Shown here one piece after another: positions 1 through 11,198 of a stretch of 64,000 nucleotides of DNA. The translations under genes and the position numbers were made by a program. Under the pieces are notes generated by a model that did not search any database, was not told the DNA's origin, and was given only the letters and a program-made list of their open reading frames with translations. Origin of the DNA: Cylindrodendrum hubeiense (lineage: Eukaryota; Ascomycota; Sordariomycetes; Hypocreales; Nectriaceae); assembly GCA_014621425.1 (NCBI GenBank), contig JAANBB010000108.1:1-64000 (forward strand). Reading direction: 5' to 3'. The stretch's first letter is position 1; every line of letters starts with the position of its first letter.

Positions 1-640
1 TAATTAAATTATATAGAAAGATAATATTCTTATATTATTCCTATCTATTATATTTAAAGGTATTAAAAGACTTAAATATTAGAAAAAGAGATTAATAATA
101 AATTAAATATAAGTATAGCTAATATAATAATTTTTTAATAATAAGACTATTAAGTTAATTTCTATTCTATTTATTATTATTATTTATAATAATAAGATAG
201 GGACTATAGATTATAATAATTAAATATAAGCTTCTTAGAGTTCTAATTATTATATCTATAGGGGGGGTTAGAGGTCCCTAGCTTGGGATTTCCTGCTAGA
301 AATAGTCCTTATTAATAGTTATATCTTATAATAGTAAGGGTAATTATAGTAAAAGCCAGAGATATTATAGGGAGATTAGTAATAATATATTATTAATAAC
401 CTTATCTAAGTATATATACTAAAGATATAGTTAAGGGAGCGATTTCAGATTAGAGATGAATTTATATTTGTGGTATAGTATAATCTTATCTGTAAAGGAA
501 AGTCAGAATATCTAGCTTATTAGGGTTTCTAATTAGGTTAGTCTCGAGTCCGGAAATCGAGGGTAGTATTATCTGTTATAAGTGGTAATAGCCGCAGGGT
601 ATTGCAGTTATGGTATTGATATTAGGAGTGTAATGTAGCT
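1..640. repeat. AT-rich, RIP-like repeat remnant
   Basis: The first ~430 bases are almost entirely A/T, with TAATA-type runs and no usable reading frame. Base composition then returns gradually to normal by about 550. This looks like a transposable element degraded by C-to-T mutation, as in the tract at 38.7-40.5 kb. No terminal repeat is visible, so the element probably continues left of the window. Element class is unknown. Confidence 0.6.
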
Positions 641-792
641 TTATGTAGATCTGGAAATTGCTGGGATTTCTGGTATTAGTAAATTTAGTATAGAGACTAA
701 TATACCTTTGATTTGATGTACTCTGGTTAGTTGCAGCCCCCTGTACGGTATGGAGGTGGAGGCTTACGACACTCAAAGGGATAGGTTATATA
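640..792. repeat. Dispersed repeat fragment, copy A
   Basis: This segment shares ordered similarity blocks with 5072-5211. Both have a GTAGATC block, then a GGATTTCTG block, then ACTCTGGTT-GTTG/GCTG followed by CCCCTGTA/CCTCTGTA, and then ACACTCAAAGGGATA. Spacing is similar and copies differ by point changes and small gaps, so it is an old dispersed repeat. Type is unknown. I see no coding potential. Confidence 0.5.
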
Positions 793-1599
793 CATCCCGA
801 GCCCATCCTGTGATGCGGAAGATACTAGTGTTCGTGGTTGCGTTGTGTATAATATCCTGTCAGGTGCTATTCTTTGTCTTCTTAATAATCTTGCGGAAGT
901 CCTCCTTGGCCAGTATAGCGAGCTCTAGCTCCGCTCCTCAGAGTACCGTATTTTAGCTGATTGGTGCTGTGCGTTTGCTTTGGCACAATATTTGTTTGCC
1001 ACGTTGCCGAGTACCCGCTTGATCTGTCGTTAGGCGGTCAACTTAGCATTTAGTGTTCAATAGTTCAATAACATACAACAACACATCATTCACCAAAATT
1101 ATAATAAATACACTATAGTGTATATTCTGAGACTCAACCACTGTTAACTCGTTCTATGTCACTAAGCTACAAAATAATTGAGTGTAAGAGAAATCAAATG
1201 CCCCGGAATACAGCACCTTTCAGAGATCGATCATTTTCATGTTCAATCCGCTTCTAGGACAAGTTCCTTGCCTTAGTCACGACATAATCCAGGTCTTCAA
1301 GACAAGCCATTAACCACCATATCTTCAATTGAAACAGCACCGGTCTCAATTGCGGTTCTGGTGTCATCTGTAAGCCGAATCGCACCGATCCCGCTATTCT
1401 TCCTCAATTCGAATAGGTTGAGAGCAGCAACGAGCATAGTCATGATCCTGGGTCAAAAATTGCGAAATGTTAGCTTAGTAACTCTTTGGGTATCGTCGAA
1501 TTCAGTAGTGCACTCTAACACTATCATGACTCGGCATAAATGGGTACGGATAGGGAACTGAGTGGGGAATGCATAATGCTAAAGTCGATAGTGGAACAC
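793..1599. other. Intergenic region, no gene seen
   Basis: Short open frames occur on both strands but none has a recognisable domain, convincing intron structure or codon pattern. It is the 3' flank of the membrane protein gene ending at 1600. I see nothing else to annotate. Confidence 0.5.
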
Positions 1600-2174
1600 T
1601 CAGGGTAGATGGAAGGACACCCACCATGAAATCAACCCGGAGGTCATGCCGGTCTGCGTCACAATGCAAAAGTATTCCTCGGGTGAGTCGTACACGCTGA
1701 CCCTCCACATATTGTAGCAGAGTGGCCAGGTGGTGCGCGCCGTCGGGATTGACGCGAAGGCCATGAGGCCGATGGAGTAGACGAACAAGGCAAAGCATGC
1801 ACACGCGAACTGAGTCAAGACGTTGAACAAGGCCGGCTTTCCAGTCTTTGCCTGGAAGGCTAGGTTGCCAGCGAACAGCATCCACTCAATTGTGACCAGG
1901 CAGGACTTCTCACGGAACCAGGTTAGTTCTCTTGAGCGAGAGAAGGGGCTTAATCACTCACTGCTATAATGAACAAGACCTCGCCGATAGGCACAGAGGC
2001 ATGATGCCGGAGATTTGGACCGCAGTCGTACCACGCACAGTAGTGATTATGGTGCATGAAGATGAGGTAGCAGACTACATATCCTGCGATGGCCACGCTG
2101 CCAAGTTGAATTAGCCGGACCGCGTGGATGGCCACGGTCGCAACAGCCGAAAGCTTTTCCCGAGTTAAGTTCAT
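1600..2174 (-). CDS. Small four-TM (MARVEL-like) membrane protein
   Basis: Two exons on the minus strand, 2174-1962 and 1908-1600, are joined across a 53-nt intron. The donor is GTGAGT, the branch site CTAAC, and the acceptor AG just before AAG TCC. The junction is in phase and gives about 173 residues. The product has four hydrophobic stretches: one near residues 25-42 (VAIAGYVVCYLIF), one around the splice site, one near 105-130 (FACACFALFVYSIGLMAF), and a last one near the C-terminus. This spacing resembles fungal MARVEL-domain proteins of the plasma membrane, but no diagnostic motif is visible, so the family is inferred. Function is unknown. The ATG at 2174 starts a typical short cytosolic N-terminus. 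Confidence 0.6.
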
Positions 2175-3084
2175 GTCTGGTTGTGCGCAAGTGTTCGTGT
2201 ATGTCTCTAACTATCTCTTTGTCTGGAGTTGGTATGTGTGAGGAAAAATGGCATATGTTGCGGGTCGCTGTGGTTAATGCTAGGAGTGAGAATGGGGAAG
2301 TGTCCCACCATGAAGGGGCAATCCACGAGCAACGAATATTCGAAACGCCTCAGGCAATGAAAATAACAACACATGACGAGGTATTACATAATATACGCCA
2401 GACCGTTGATTGATAGGCTCGTTTTGAACGCTAACCTCAATTAGTGGTGGCAGTGTTCCAGCCGTACAAGACCGTTGCTTAGATTGCGAAGCCAGTTGCC
2501 GCAGCCGGACGGAGGATGGGTCGATAGTCATTGGCTGATCCCCAGATAACGGGTTAAATTGAAGAGACATTTCATCTGTGGCGCACCTGCCCCCGACCTA
2601 GAAAGTACTCATTGTATCAATACGCGTGCACGTAGGGTATCCCATCCTCAGGCCACCCCACTGAACATGTGCCTCTCATCACAACGCTCTGGTCGAGTCA
2701 TAGCGCCAGAGTCCCGATAATTCCAATGACCACGGCTAGGACCACTACGGTCTGATGTAGTCCGGGGAGGGCGAGCGGTTTGGCCTTCTTACAGACATAT
2801 AGCAATGCCAGCATGTTACCCAAGGGCGGATTACCTGACAATGTGTGAGGATAGTAATGCCCACCTCTCCCGCGATGCCGCGTTTTCCTGCGCTCGGATC
2901 AATATACTCGGTGGTCCTTCAAGCTTAATTATTCTCATCATCATGCACACACCTTCTACTAATATGTAACAAGGGCCAATACAGTGCAACCCGATGTATA
3001 TTGACGGTCCATGGCTAGGACGGGGTACTCTAGTATGGGATACATAAAGCATAAACTATATTTTAGCTTCACTACTGTCAATAC
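2175..3084. other. Intergenic region with a doubtful minus-strand ORF
   Basis: This lies between two minus-strand genes. An open frame at 2570-2280 (96 codons, minus) starts with a plausible ATG and has a GTTAGC donor-like site near 2437. I could not connect it to a downstream exon and do not recognise it. Nothing else is visible. Confidence 0.35.
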
Positions 3085-3915
3085 TTAATCTGTGTGACCT
3101 TTCTTCCTCTTTTCCAGGGTATCCAACATATCCAAGAAATAGGGGAGAAAAGCCTCTATCTCAACCTCAAACCCCTGATGGTGGCCTGGGACATCGAACC
3201 TTGGACAGCCCAGTACCTTCTCTTGCTCATTCGTCGCCCTGGCAAATGATGCATCCTTGCAGCGAATGCCCCTCATCAGACCAATACTAGTTCCATTTTC
3301 CCTTATGCGCCATAGGTTCGGCACATACCCCAGCAGAATCGGAAATTCGTTGTCCCAGAAGTTCTGTTTGTTCCATGGCTCTGGCGTTGCACATGGCGGC
3401 ACCCCCTCAGCGTCATACCCTTCGAGACTAGCCGAAAACTCTTCGTCCGCCTCCTCTAGGCCGCGAGTTTCGTAGACTTCAACGAGGTGAAGAGACCAGT
3501 CGAAAATCTCGGAAGCGTCAGGAAGCAGGCATGAGGTGGGTGCTTCGTGGGCGATTAGGTGGTCAACCATCTGGGGGAAGTCATGGGCGAACTGGAAGCT
3601 GAAAATGCCACCGCTGCTGCTGCCAAAAATGATTGACTTGTCGTGTCCCATGGCCAAGATAACGGCTCGGATGTCTCGTGCTTGCTGAGGCGGACTCAAT
3701 TTCTTGTTGACTTTGACTTTGCTAGCTGACATCTGGCGTCGGTCAAAGGTTACGCAGGTGAATTTGTGAGATAGAGCATTCATGATAGGGTAATATTGCC
3801 GCCCATGACCGTTCCCACCAGGGACAAAAGTGATGAGAGGGCCCGTGCCTTGGTGCCAGTAATGCAAGTCACAGCCTTCATTATGAACAATTGCTTTGGT
3901 GAGGTTAAGGGTCAT
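3085..3915 (-). CDS. Alpha/beta-hydrolase fold protein
   Basis: This single-exon gene encodes 276 residues. It has the alpha/beta-hydrolase layout: an oxyanion-type segment FVPGGNGHGRQYY near residues 30-42, the nucleophile elbow GSSSGG (98-103, probable nucleophile Ser100), and a late His-bearing segment VPGHHQGFEVE that fits the catalytic histidine. The length matches small esterase/epoxide-hydrolase-like members. There is no signal peptide, so the protein is probably cytosolic. Substrate cannot be told from sequence. The start at 3915 is the first ATG and gives a normal N-terminal strand. It stands alone, with more than 700 bp of non-coding DNA on each side. Confidence 0.85.
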   Translation of the reverse strand: MTLNLTKAIVHNEGCDLHYWHQGTGPLITFVPGGNGHGRQYYPIMNALSHKFTCVTFDRRQMSASKVKVNKKLSPPQQARDIRAVILAMGHDKSIIFGSSSGGIFSFQFAHDFPQMVDHLIAHEAPTSCLLPDASEIFDWSLHLVEVYETRGLEEADEEFSASLEGYDAEGVPPCATPEPWNKQNFWDNEFPILLGYVPNLWRIRENGTSIGLMRGIRCKDASFARATNEQEKVLGCPRFDVPGHHQGFEVEIEAFLPYFLDMLDTLEKRKKGHTD

Positions 3916-5071
3916 AGTGAATAATGTCTTGCTTGGACTTTGATTCTTGAGATGATGAGTTTGGTAGACCTGACATGAAAAACAAAATGCGAAGTACAGT
4001 TGGCCACACTACTTATACGTGTTATAGATAAACCTCTTTCTAGGAATAGTGATAATTCGGGCTCTATGAGTCACAGCGAGGAGTGGGGTAGTGAAAGAAG
4101 CTACATCGTAAGCGGACTAACCGGCTGTCTTCCCGTATATCCGTTGCTGACCTCAATACGTCATTTGCATTGACGGTAGCCCGAATAATCTTACCATACC
4201 AATTGCGGACAGTACTGGTATCTCATTGTATATTTCACAAGCTTAGTATGATACAGGGGTCTATGGCTTCTTGAAGTTTCTCATTGCACCGAAACCCGGA
4301 TTTCTTCAGAAACTAATTACCAGCCCTTGTTAGTATACTTTCGGTATAATAATATCAATGTGCTATACATTAATTCTTCTTCTACGGGCTCAGTCCCTTA
4401 ACCTTACTGGTGTAGTCTAACTCTAGTATAAGGCATTATAACAAGGTCTGGACTTAGCTCGCTGATGACAAAAGTGAGAAACAAAGATAGATTGCGCTCT
4501 CTGTGAGCTCATCGAGTGTACCTGCCCTTGTATAATCATAGGAATCAAGACCACCACTCGTGCCTTTAGAACATCGCCATAGTTTCATACTTAATTCTCA
4601 TAATTACCCCTTTGAGTGCGGTATGGTAACACTCTGATACTGACCCTCACACCGCCTCCTGCCGAGGCTAAGTCATAGAGCTCAGGTATAGCTTATGACT
4701 TAACTGGAGGTTAAGATATCTAGCTGCATCTATCAGGGCTAGGGCCACAGCTCAAGCACAGCTAGTATGCACAGCCTGTAACATTATATTATCTATAGCT
4801 TTTAGGTTAATAAGAGACATATAAATGCTATGATCGTAATTCCTTTCCGTTTTGCCGTAGCTGGAAACTGGACCGCACAAGTAAAGCCGACACACTAGCT
4901 GCTGTGTAAACGCCTTCAGGGTCGGCCACTTACAAATAATAATCTATTAGTATATTAAGCTTATAGGAACATACAGTTGGGTAAGGGTCAGCTGCGATGG
5001 CTGTTATAGTCAGTTACCAGCAATAGGCGCTGAGCTGTAAGAAACCACTGTATCAGTGTAAGGAGTACGAA
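3916..5071. other. Intergenic region, no gene seen
   Basis: Moderately AT-rich sequence upstream of the hydrolase gene. No frame longer than about 60 codons looks coding. It runs into the dispersed repeat at 5072. Nothing else is supported. Confidence 0.5.
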
Positions 5072-5211
5072 GTTTGTAGATCAGAATTGCTAGGATTTCT
5101 GTCCCCGTGTAAAATAGATGGGATAGAGGCACCTTTCCTTTATTTTACTCTGGTTGGCTGGACCCCTCTGTATGTGACACAAGTGTTGCCTTACCACACT
5201 CAAAGGGATAG
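5072..5211. repeat. Dispersed repeat fragment, copy B
   Basis: Homologous in ordered blocks to 640-792, including the 15-mer ACACTCAAAGGGATA. It ends shortly before the solo LTR-like element at 5241, which appears to have inserted into or next to it. No coding content is seen. Confidence 0.5.
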
Positions 5212-5240
5212 AGCATGTCTCGATCTACAGAGGAGTCCAC

Positions 5241-5749
5241 TGTGTGGGGGAAAGGTGCAGAGATGGTCAGAGACCTAACAAACAACCCACCCAAAAACAG
5301 GTGATGTGACTGTGGTGATAACGGCACAAAGGCGATGCGTCCGTAATGTCGGTAAAGGCGTAGATAAAAGACTCTCAAAGTGAACAAAATAGACCAGCCT
5401 GACCGGTACCATCAATTGGCACCATCTGATCAAACGGTCCTCAATACAATGCCACAAGAACGGGCTAAAAGGAGTGTGAATTCAACGTGCTAGAAAATCG
5501 TATGCTAGATGATCATGACGATGCTTCCAGGTTGAGAATCCGGATGAATCTGACCGAGATCCCTCAATCCTACCCTGCAGCCCACAACGATTGACTAATT
5601 GACCTTATCCAATGACCCCAATGCCTGCCGGAATGGCCTAAAAGGGATATCCCGACCTCAAAATGGACTTACATCATGACTGGCACACACACCAGCCAAG
5701 AACGCCATAATAGGCAATTTTCCCCGGAAGACCTGCTATCCCTAACACA
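5241..5749. mobile_element. Solo LTR-like element, copy 1
   Basis: A 509-bp element begins TGTGTGGGGG and ends CCCTAACACA. It is flanked by the direct 4-bp repeat CCAC (5237-5240 and 5750-5753), which is read as a target-site duplication. A diverged copy lies at 35735-36247 with its own, different 4-bp duplication, so the element limits are defined twice. The TG..CA ends and size fit a solo long terminal repeat of a retrotransposon. A non-autonomous DNA element with short TGTGT inverted ends is the alternative. No protein is encoded. Confidence 0.75.
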
Positions 5750-5753
5750 CCAC

Positions 5754-6523
5754 GTGCTAGTAGGATCGGAGGTCTTACAATTGTAACTAGCATTTGTTGC
5801 ACATTGGCGATCGATAATTAGTCGCTCATACGCTCAGTTATGCTTCAAGGGGGAGGGGCCTAGTCTACTCTATGACGCGGACTATTAGTCTACTGCATTG
5901 TAGTGAACTGAGATCCATTACTCGTTAGCGTGTAGTGGTGACTCACTTGTATTATTCTACTCTCTCATAGGCTCTACTGCGGGCCTGTCTCAAAATTGAC
6001 GCAGGCGCTAATGAAGCGCGGACTGTTCCAGCACCTCTTAAATTTCCCCGGGCAGATTGAGTATGGCTATCATGATGACATTAAAGCTTAGCGTTGGATA
6101 TGGTATGCTTGTGGTCGATACTTTTGTGCTATCCGTGACGTGCATGGCGCATGCAATTACGCCTCTTACGCACTGCGACACTCAATTCTGGCTACGATGC
6201 ATCTAATAGGACAAACCGCTCTGCTTTATTGGAAAATTTTGGATTGAAGCAGCATTCGCTATCACCGGTACCTAAAAGCTTCTACGTTTTGCACGCAAAA
6301 TAAGTACTGTACATCATCATTCATTCTGATAGTCTTTGGCATGTATGATGCTCATGTGTAGTCATGACGAGACAAAGAAATATCTAAAGGTCCCATAACC
6401 CGCACAAGTATTTATAGCATACTTCAGCGACACTAAGTGAGACTCTTTACCTCTTTTTCTTATTATCTCAAAACCTGACTCTCAGAACAATTCCCAATCA
6501 AGACGAAAGCACCCACATCCATC
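5754..6523. other. Intergenic region, promoter side of the His-rich gene
   Basis: No coding frame is seen. An AT-rich stretch with TATTTATAG near 6410-6418 lies about 110 bp before the ATG at 6524 and could serve as a TATA element. The leader between them is pyrimidine-rich (CTTTACCTCTTTTTCTT), as is usual before fungal start codons. Confidence 0.4.
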
Positions 6524-7512
6524 ATGGAAAATGCTAAGCAGGCTGTTTCTGACTTCACGTCCCGCGACGGACAACATAAGACCACTGTCAACGAGGATAT
6601 TCGACAGGCGGTTACCGAAGAACATGTCAGGCCTCACGATCACCAGCACGTCACCACTGCCATCGACCGAGACGTGCACAAGGATCATCACCACACGGTC
6701 ATCCAGCCACTGAAACAAAAGGAAATTCTGTATAGCGCCCTAGCTGCCTCACTTCCTGTTCCTTCTTAAGCTGACCGGTGCGTACTAGTCCTGAGAAACA
6801 CACGCACAGAGTTGCACCAGTCGAGCATAAGACTGTCTACCAAGGTAGTGAGAAAGACCTTAAGGAGACGCTGGATCGTGATGTCAGCAAGTACAAGGAC
6901 AGTACTACGACTCACGGTTCAACCCACGTTACTACTACGGCACCTGTGGTTTCGGCAGAACGCGTCCACCATCATGTTCATGAGCATATTCAACCAGTGA
7001 TTGAGAAAGATGTCATCGCCCCAGAAGTCATCCATACCACAGTGCCTGTTCATGAAACACATCATGTTGCCCCTGTCCATCACGGAACCTCGGTTTTACC
7101 CTCTAAGCCTCTAGAAGATTATGAGAATGGCACCGGTACGTTGCACGGTCGAAAAGAGACAGAAGTGTTCGAGACGGAAGGCTGTCCCCGTCACCTCCAA
7201 ACCGGAAAGTTGGAGTCAGATAAAACGCAACCACATTCGCACGGCAAGAAATCTGCCGTTTCTCACACTCAAGTAATTATATTCTAGGATTCTTGTCCAA
7301 ATTGTTTCACTAATTCCCTCCAGCCTCGCATTGGTTCCAACGACATTTTGCTCGGTTCTAATAACCAATCCCTCGACCCTGATAGTGATGTGGTCGATAA
7401 AGGCGATACAGCTTCATCTATCAGCCCCCAGGCGACAAAGGTTTCTCTAAAGGATAAACTTAACCCATTCAAAAATTCAGATGGAGATGGAAAGAAAGGG
7501 ATTTTTACTTAA
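6524..7512 (+). CDS. Histidine-rich hydrophilic stress-type protein
   Basis: Three exons (6524-6729, 6789-7272, 7324-7512) give about 292 residues. Introns of 59 and 51 nt have GTATAG and GTAATT donors, with CTGAC and CTAAT branch sites. The protein lacks hydrophobic segments. It is rich in His, Thr, Asp and Glu, with repeated phrases of the type HDHQHVTTAIDRDVH, HHHTVIQPL, PEKHTHRVAPVEH and VHHHVHEHIQPVIEKDVI. The repeats suggest internal duplication. Similar His-rich proteins occur across Aspergillus and relatives and are often stress or conidia associated, but no biochemical function is established to my knowledge. The first splice restores the phrase KQKEILPEKHTH, which supports the model. 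Its neighbour at 8861 is also a small hydrophilic stress-type protein. Confidence 0.75.
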
Positions 7513-8860
7513 TTGTATTGTGTGATTTAATTTGGGCTTTAAAGTGTACTTAAAGACAGGGTTTAATCTAACAATGCTAAACATCTAAGTTTACACATTA
7601 GCGCTTGATCTTAGAATTTACTGCAGAAAATATGCAAGGTGTGTAAGGGGTAATGTAAACACAAAGAAGAGAGCAACAAGTCAGTGTTTCTAATGTTACA
7701 GTGTTGCATGTAGGAGGAGGCTGGAGGGCCGCTACAGAGAAATATTGTACCAATATCCTCTTAAATTCCTGAATATTGTAGAAACGGGTTTAACTAGGTT
7801 TGCTGTTTAGTCACACGACGCTAGGTTCTTAAGGGATACACTATAGGGTTTGAACATTCGCATACCACTTAAGCCTTGAGATTAAAATACATTATCCCAA
7901 TCTTTTATTAATTTCAAATCCTCTTAAACCTTTTCCTCGGAAGGAGGCTGTGGCGTAGTAAACTAAACGTCCGTTTTGAAGTAAAAATGAAGAAATGTCA
8001 CGGCCTGTATACAATTTCCAGCATCAAAGGGTGGTCGGACTGGCAGCACTTATCATCCTTACAATTTTAATGTATCACGCCTAGATCGCCTGGATCATTA
8101 CGATCGTCACAATTCAAGGATCGGATCTTACATCGTACTTCGATTTTCACAATCTAGTTCTGAGTATACAACTATTCAAAAATAACGTTTTACTATTGGG
8201 GTTACGGTACTCCGGTAATTCCAAAATAAGTTTGTCTCTCCAGCCATGTGCAAGTCATTATTGACAAGTTGTATATACCGCTTACTTTTGAGGGCTTATT
8301 ACAGTATTCGAGGGTGCTCTGCAATATGTACGTGAATTCTGGTGCAGAAAATTAATGACGTCTTGGATATCCCCGCATACCCCGGCCTTGGCGGGGATCG
8401 ATTAAGGAGAGGAGGTATGTAGTGGAGTTTTGCAATAATAAAAAAGAATTTATTCCCTGGACAATGAATATTATTGCCCATAATGCGCGTTATTGATTCT
8501 TTGCTGTCCATGAGTGACGGAAAAGAATAGGTCCAGGCCTAATGATCTGAGTTCGGTCTTTTCATCATGCGAGCACAAATATTTCACTGACAAGCTCAAA
8601 ATCAATGACGGCAGCAGGTAGCTAGGCAGAAATGTACGGGTAATCATCCGGTCATGTTTGCAATGGTGACGCCAGGCATTTAATTGTTTGCGTCAACGAT
8701 CTTGAATAGTGGACGCTACCTAAGCCACTTTTGGAGGACTTTAATCTATATAAAGAGGCACAATTACCCCTCTAGTTAACATTTTTCTCAGCATCACAAT
8801 AATTTCAATTTCAGAGTAATTGTCCGTCAATTGCCAACTAAAGCAATCTTACATTACAAC
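7513..8860. other. Intergenic region, no gene seen
   Basis: A 1.35-kb spacer between two stress-type genes. The longest frame (8511-8299, minus) has no recognisable features. Promoter elements for the downstream gene lie at its right end and are listed separately. Confidence 0.5.
8747..8754 (+). promoter_or_regulatory. TATA box with adjacent CCCCT (STRE-like) site
   Basis: TATATAAA sits 107 bp upstream of the ATG at 8861. About 14 bp further on is ACCCCTCT, which contains CCCCT, the core of the yeast stress response element. Assignment as a stress promoter is inferred. Confidence 0.5.
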
Positions 8861-9241
8861 ATGTCTGACACTTACAAACCCACTGGTATGCACATAAAGC
8901 CTAATCATTCCTCCATAATCCATGTTATCTCATTGAGTCACTGAACAGAGCACGGCGGTCTCCGCGAAGACGGTAAACCCGATCAGCGTGTCGGCACTGG
9001 CGAGTTCGCCCACGGCAAAGTCGATCCCACTCAGGCTGGGCATCAAGGTGGCAAGACGAGTGGCACCAGCCAAAATTACCATGAAGGCGATACCAGCGGA
9101 AATAGCCACAGCAATAAGGGCACTGGTAATGGAGGAAGCAGCGCTAAGGGCGAGTTTGCCCATGGAAAAGTTGACCCACACGAAGCTGGCCGCAAGGGAG
9201 GAAAGAAAAGCAGCACCGGCGATGATAATGAAGATGATTAA
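8861..9241 (+). CDS. KGG-repeat stress-type protein
   Basis: Exons 8861-8885 and 8949-9241 are joined across a 63-nt intron (GTATGC donor, GAACAG acceptor) to give 105 residues. The protein is Gly-, Lys- and Asp-rich and carries two copies of GEFAHGKVDP (residues 26-35 and 76-85). Each is followed by an Ala-Gly...GGK tail (QAGHQGGKTSG and EAGRKGGKKSS), which is the KGG stress-induced motif known from bacterial and fungal small stress proteins. It has no membrane segment and is predicted to be disordered. The role is probably desiccation or conidial stress protection, inferred from the family. The 25-nt first exon hides it from simple ORF finding, because the reading frame has no ATG without the splice. 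Confidence 0.85.
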
Positions 9242-9609
9242 ACTGGCATCTAAGGGGTCGCAAGATAGCAACTGTGATACCAGCTGACGGGCTTATCAAC
9301 TTATCTAATTTAGCTTTAAAAGCTTTTCAATGCTCAGCAGAACGTTGCAATCACCGCTAAACGAAGCATTAAGGGACTAAGAACTTTTGAAAGAAAATTA
9401 CTACTCTCGTAATGAGATGATCAAAAGTTCCGACATTAGAAAGTTTACGTGACTAGGAACACCTGTACTAAATCTCAGAGCTCAGTAACCGTAATTCATA
9501 CATTCAATTAGGTGGAATAATTCCCTCTGGCTGTATATAAAGGATTCTAATAGGACGAACCTTGAAATATCACCTTGACACACAACACAGTGGTATTATA
9601 GCTATGATT
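9242..9609. other. Intergenic region with a TATA-like site
   Basis: A non-coding spacer. TGTATATAAAGG at 9532-9543 is a good TATA-box match upstream of the decayed gene at 9610 and may be its old promoter. Confidence 0.4.
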
Positions 9610-11198
9610 GAATAATCCCATGTTTTATATCCCCTCACTAACTCATGGGTGGCCCACCAAGAACGGTAGCGACTTTTTTCGAATACTGTTCCAGGGCAGA
9701 AGAAACGCTGTGACATTATGTAGACTACCTGGGGACGACAAAATCTTTCGTGACACGGTGAGAGCGGATATGAGAGCCCTGGTAAAGCGCGTGAGGCAAC
9801 TGAGGCACTTGAGCATCGCCAACCTGATTACCGCTGTGATTCTATTCTCATCAATCCATTGTTCCAAGAATTTTACTAGCACATCAGTAAATCATCTTCC
9901 AATATCTCAGGAGACTATTGTGCGGTACCAGATGGAATCAACTATACTCGAGCTTATCATCTTGCAGCAGCATTCTTAAATGGTGGTAACACATGCTGTT
10001 CAATTTTCACGGCATTGCAGACAGTTTTCACGTCGTCCCACACTTTTCATCACAACGTGGACAACTTTGGAAACACATTACCGGATGCCATCATTGTATC
10101 CATTCTTCGTTCCCACACGGGTCTGAGACCCGAGACGGTAAATTACGGGTTCCATTCGTCTAACCGGTTTCCTGGGGAGGAGATGGATATTTGTGGCAGG
10201 TGGGATGTGGAGACTCCGACAGTGCGCACACTATTCAAAGAGGGGTATCACTGGATTCCTGTCAAATGAAAGCATCCCTTCTGCCACACAGCTGTGCAAC
10301 CAGTTTATCACAGCATCATCACCGTCCTTGGCTCACCATCGGCCCCCGACATCAATGCTTCGAGTGGACTCTTCTTAGGCCGTTGCACAGAATGTGGTCT
10401 GGAGCTCAAACTTAGACCACTTCACACTCTTGTCGTCACAACGTTTTATCTGGCGCAATTAGGAATGCAAGGAGATTCGGAGCGCTAGCCGTAATGATTT
10501 GCCTTCTCACTTTGGGAGCCGATGACTCCCTCAAGGTGGATATCTGCGTCGTGGAAATATTGGGAAATTCAGAGCCTGGAGAATGCAACCATATCCACCT
10601 ATCATCTCATGCAAGTCGTTCTAGATGATGTTATTAAAGGCTGTAGCGAAGATTGTCAAATTGGCTGGATCTGTTTGATGCAAGCGCTGTTCAGAGCTGA
10701 AACAGAGGCAGACAGGAACCAGAGTAACCTTTGGAATGAAGACTCGGACATGGACTCAGGTCATTCTCTCAACATACAGAAGTGTGAACTTGATTCGGAT
10801 TTGTACATGGCCTGGCTGATTTTACCATGCAAAGGTCTAGAACTAGGGCTGCTCCGGGCTACAATTCAGGGGAGCTGCTTACATAGCGCAGGCCGGGAAG
10901 AGGATACTTGGATCTCGGAGAAATTCTTATGAATGCGCTCCAGACCTGGCTTGAAGGTAACTCGCCGAATTTCAGCACCCTTTAGTCTAAGCTGGAATGC
11001 TGGAACATCACTCAAGGTGTAGGTGGTTCTTTGAATCCGAAGATTTCCCTTGCGCTGTCGCCCAAGATGTTTTCGTCGAACACATTTTGAACATAGATAT
11101 CTACAATCGACTTTCATTTCTTGATCGACCTTATCTCCTGAGTTTACGGGGAGACTTTGAGTATTTGAAAGATAAGAGGACAAGTGTGTTTGGGTAAA
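9610..11198 (+). pseudogene. Decayed ankyrin-type large protein gene
   Basis: Protein-like text continues across the region but jumps between frames. Around 9925-10268 one frame reads through phrases such as NYTRAYHLAAAFLNGG and HHNVDNFGNTLPDAIIVSIL, then stops. It resumes at about 10294-10487 with the Cys module CTECGLELKLRPLHTL. It then shifts to FGALAVMICLLTLGADDSLK near 10470-10545, to a frame with DDVIKGCSEDCQIGW near 10620-10670, and to a last piece from 10997 with HHSRCRWFFESEDFPCAVAQD. This order matches, from memory, the C-terminal half of large fungal ankyrin (often Clr5-type) proteins. At least three frameshifts and internal stops make it non-functional. The N-terminal part is missing or unrecognisable. 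Confidence 0.6.
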
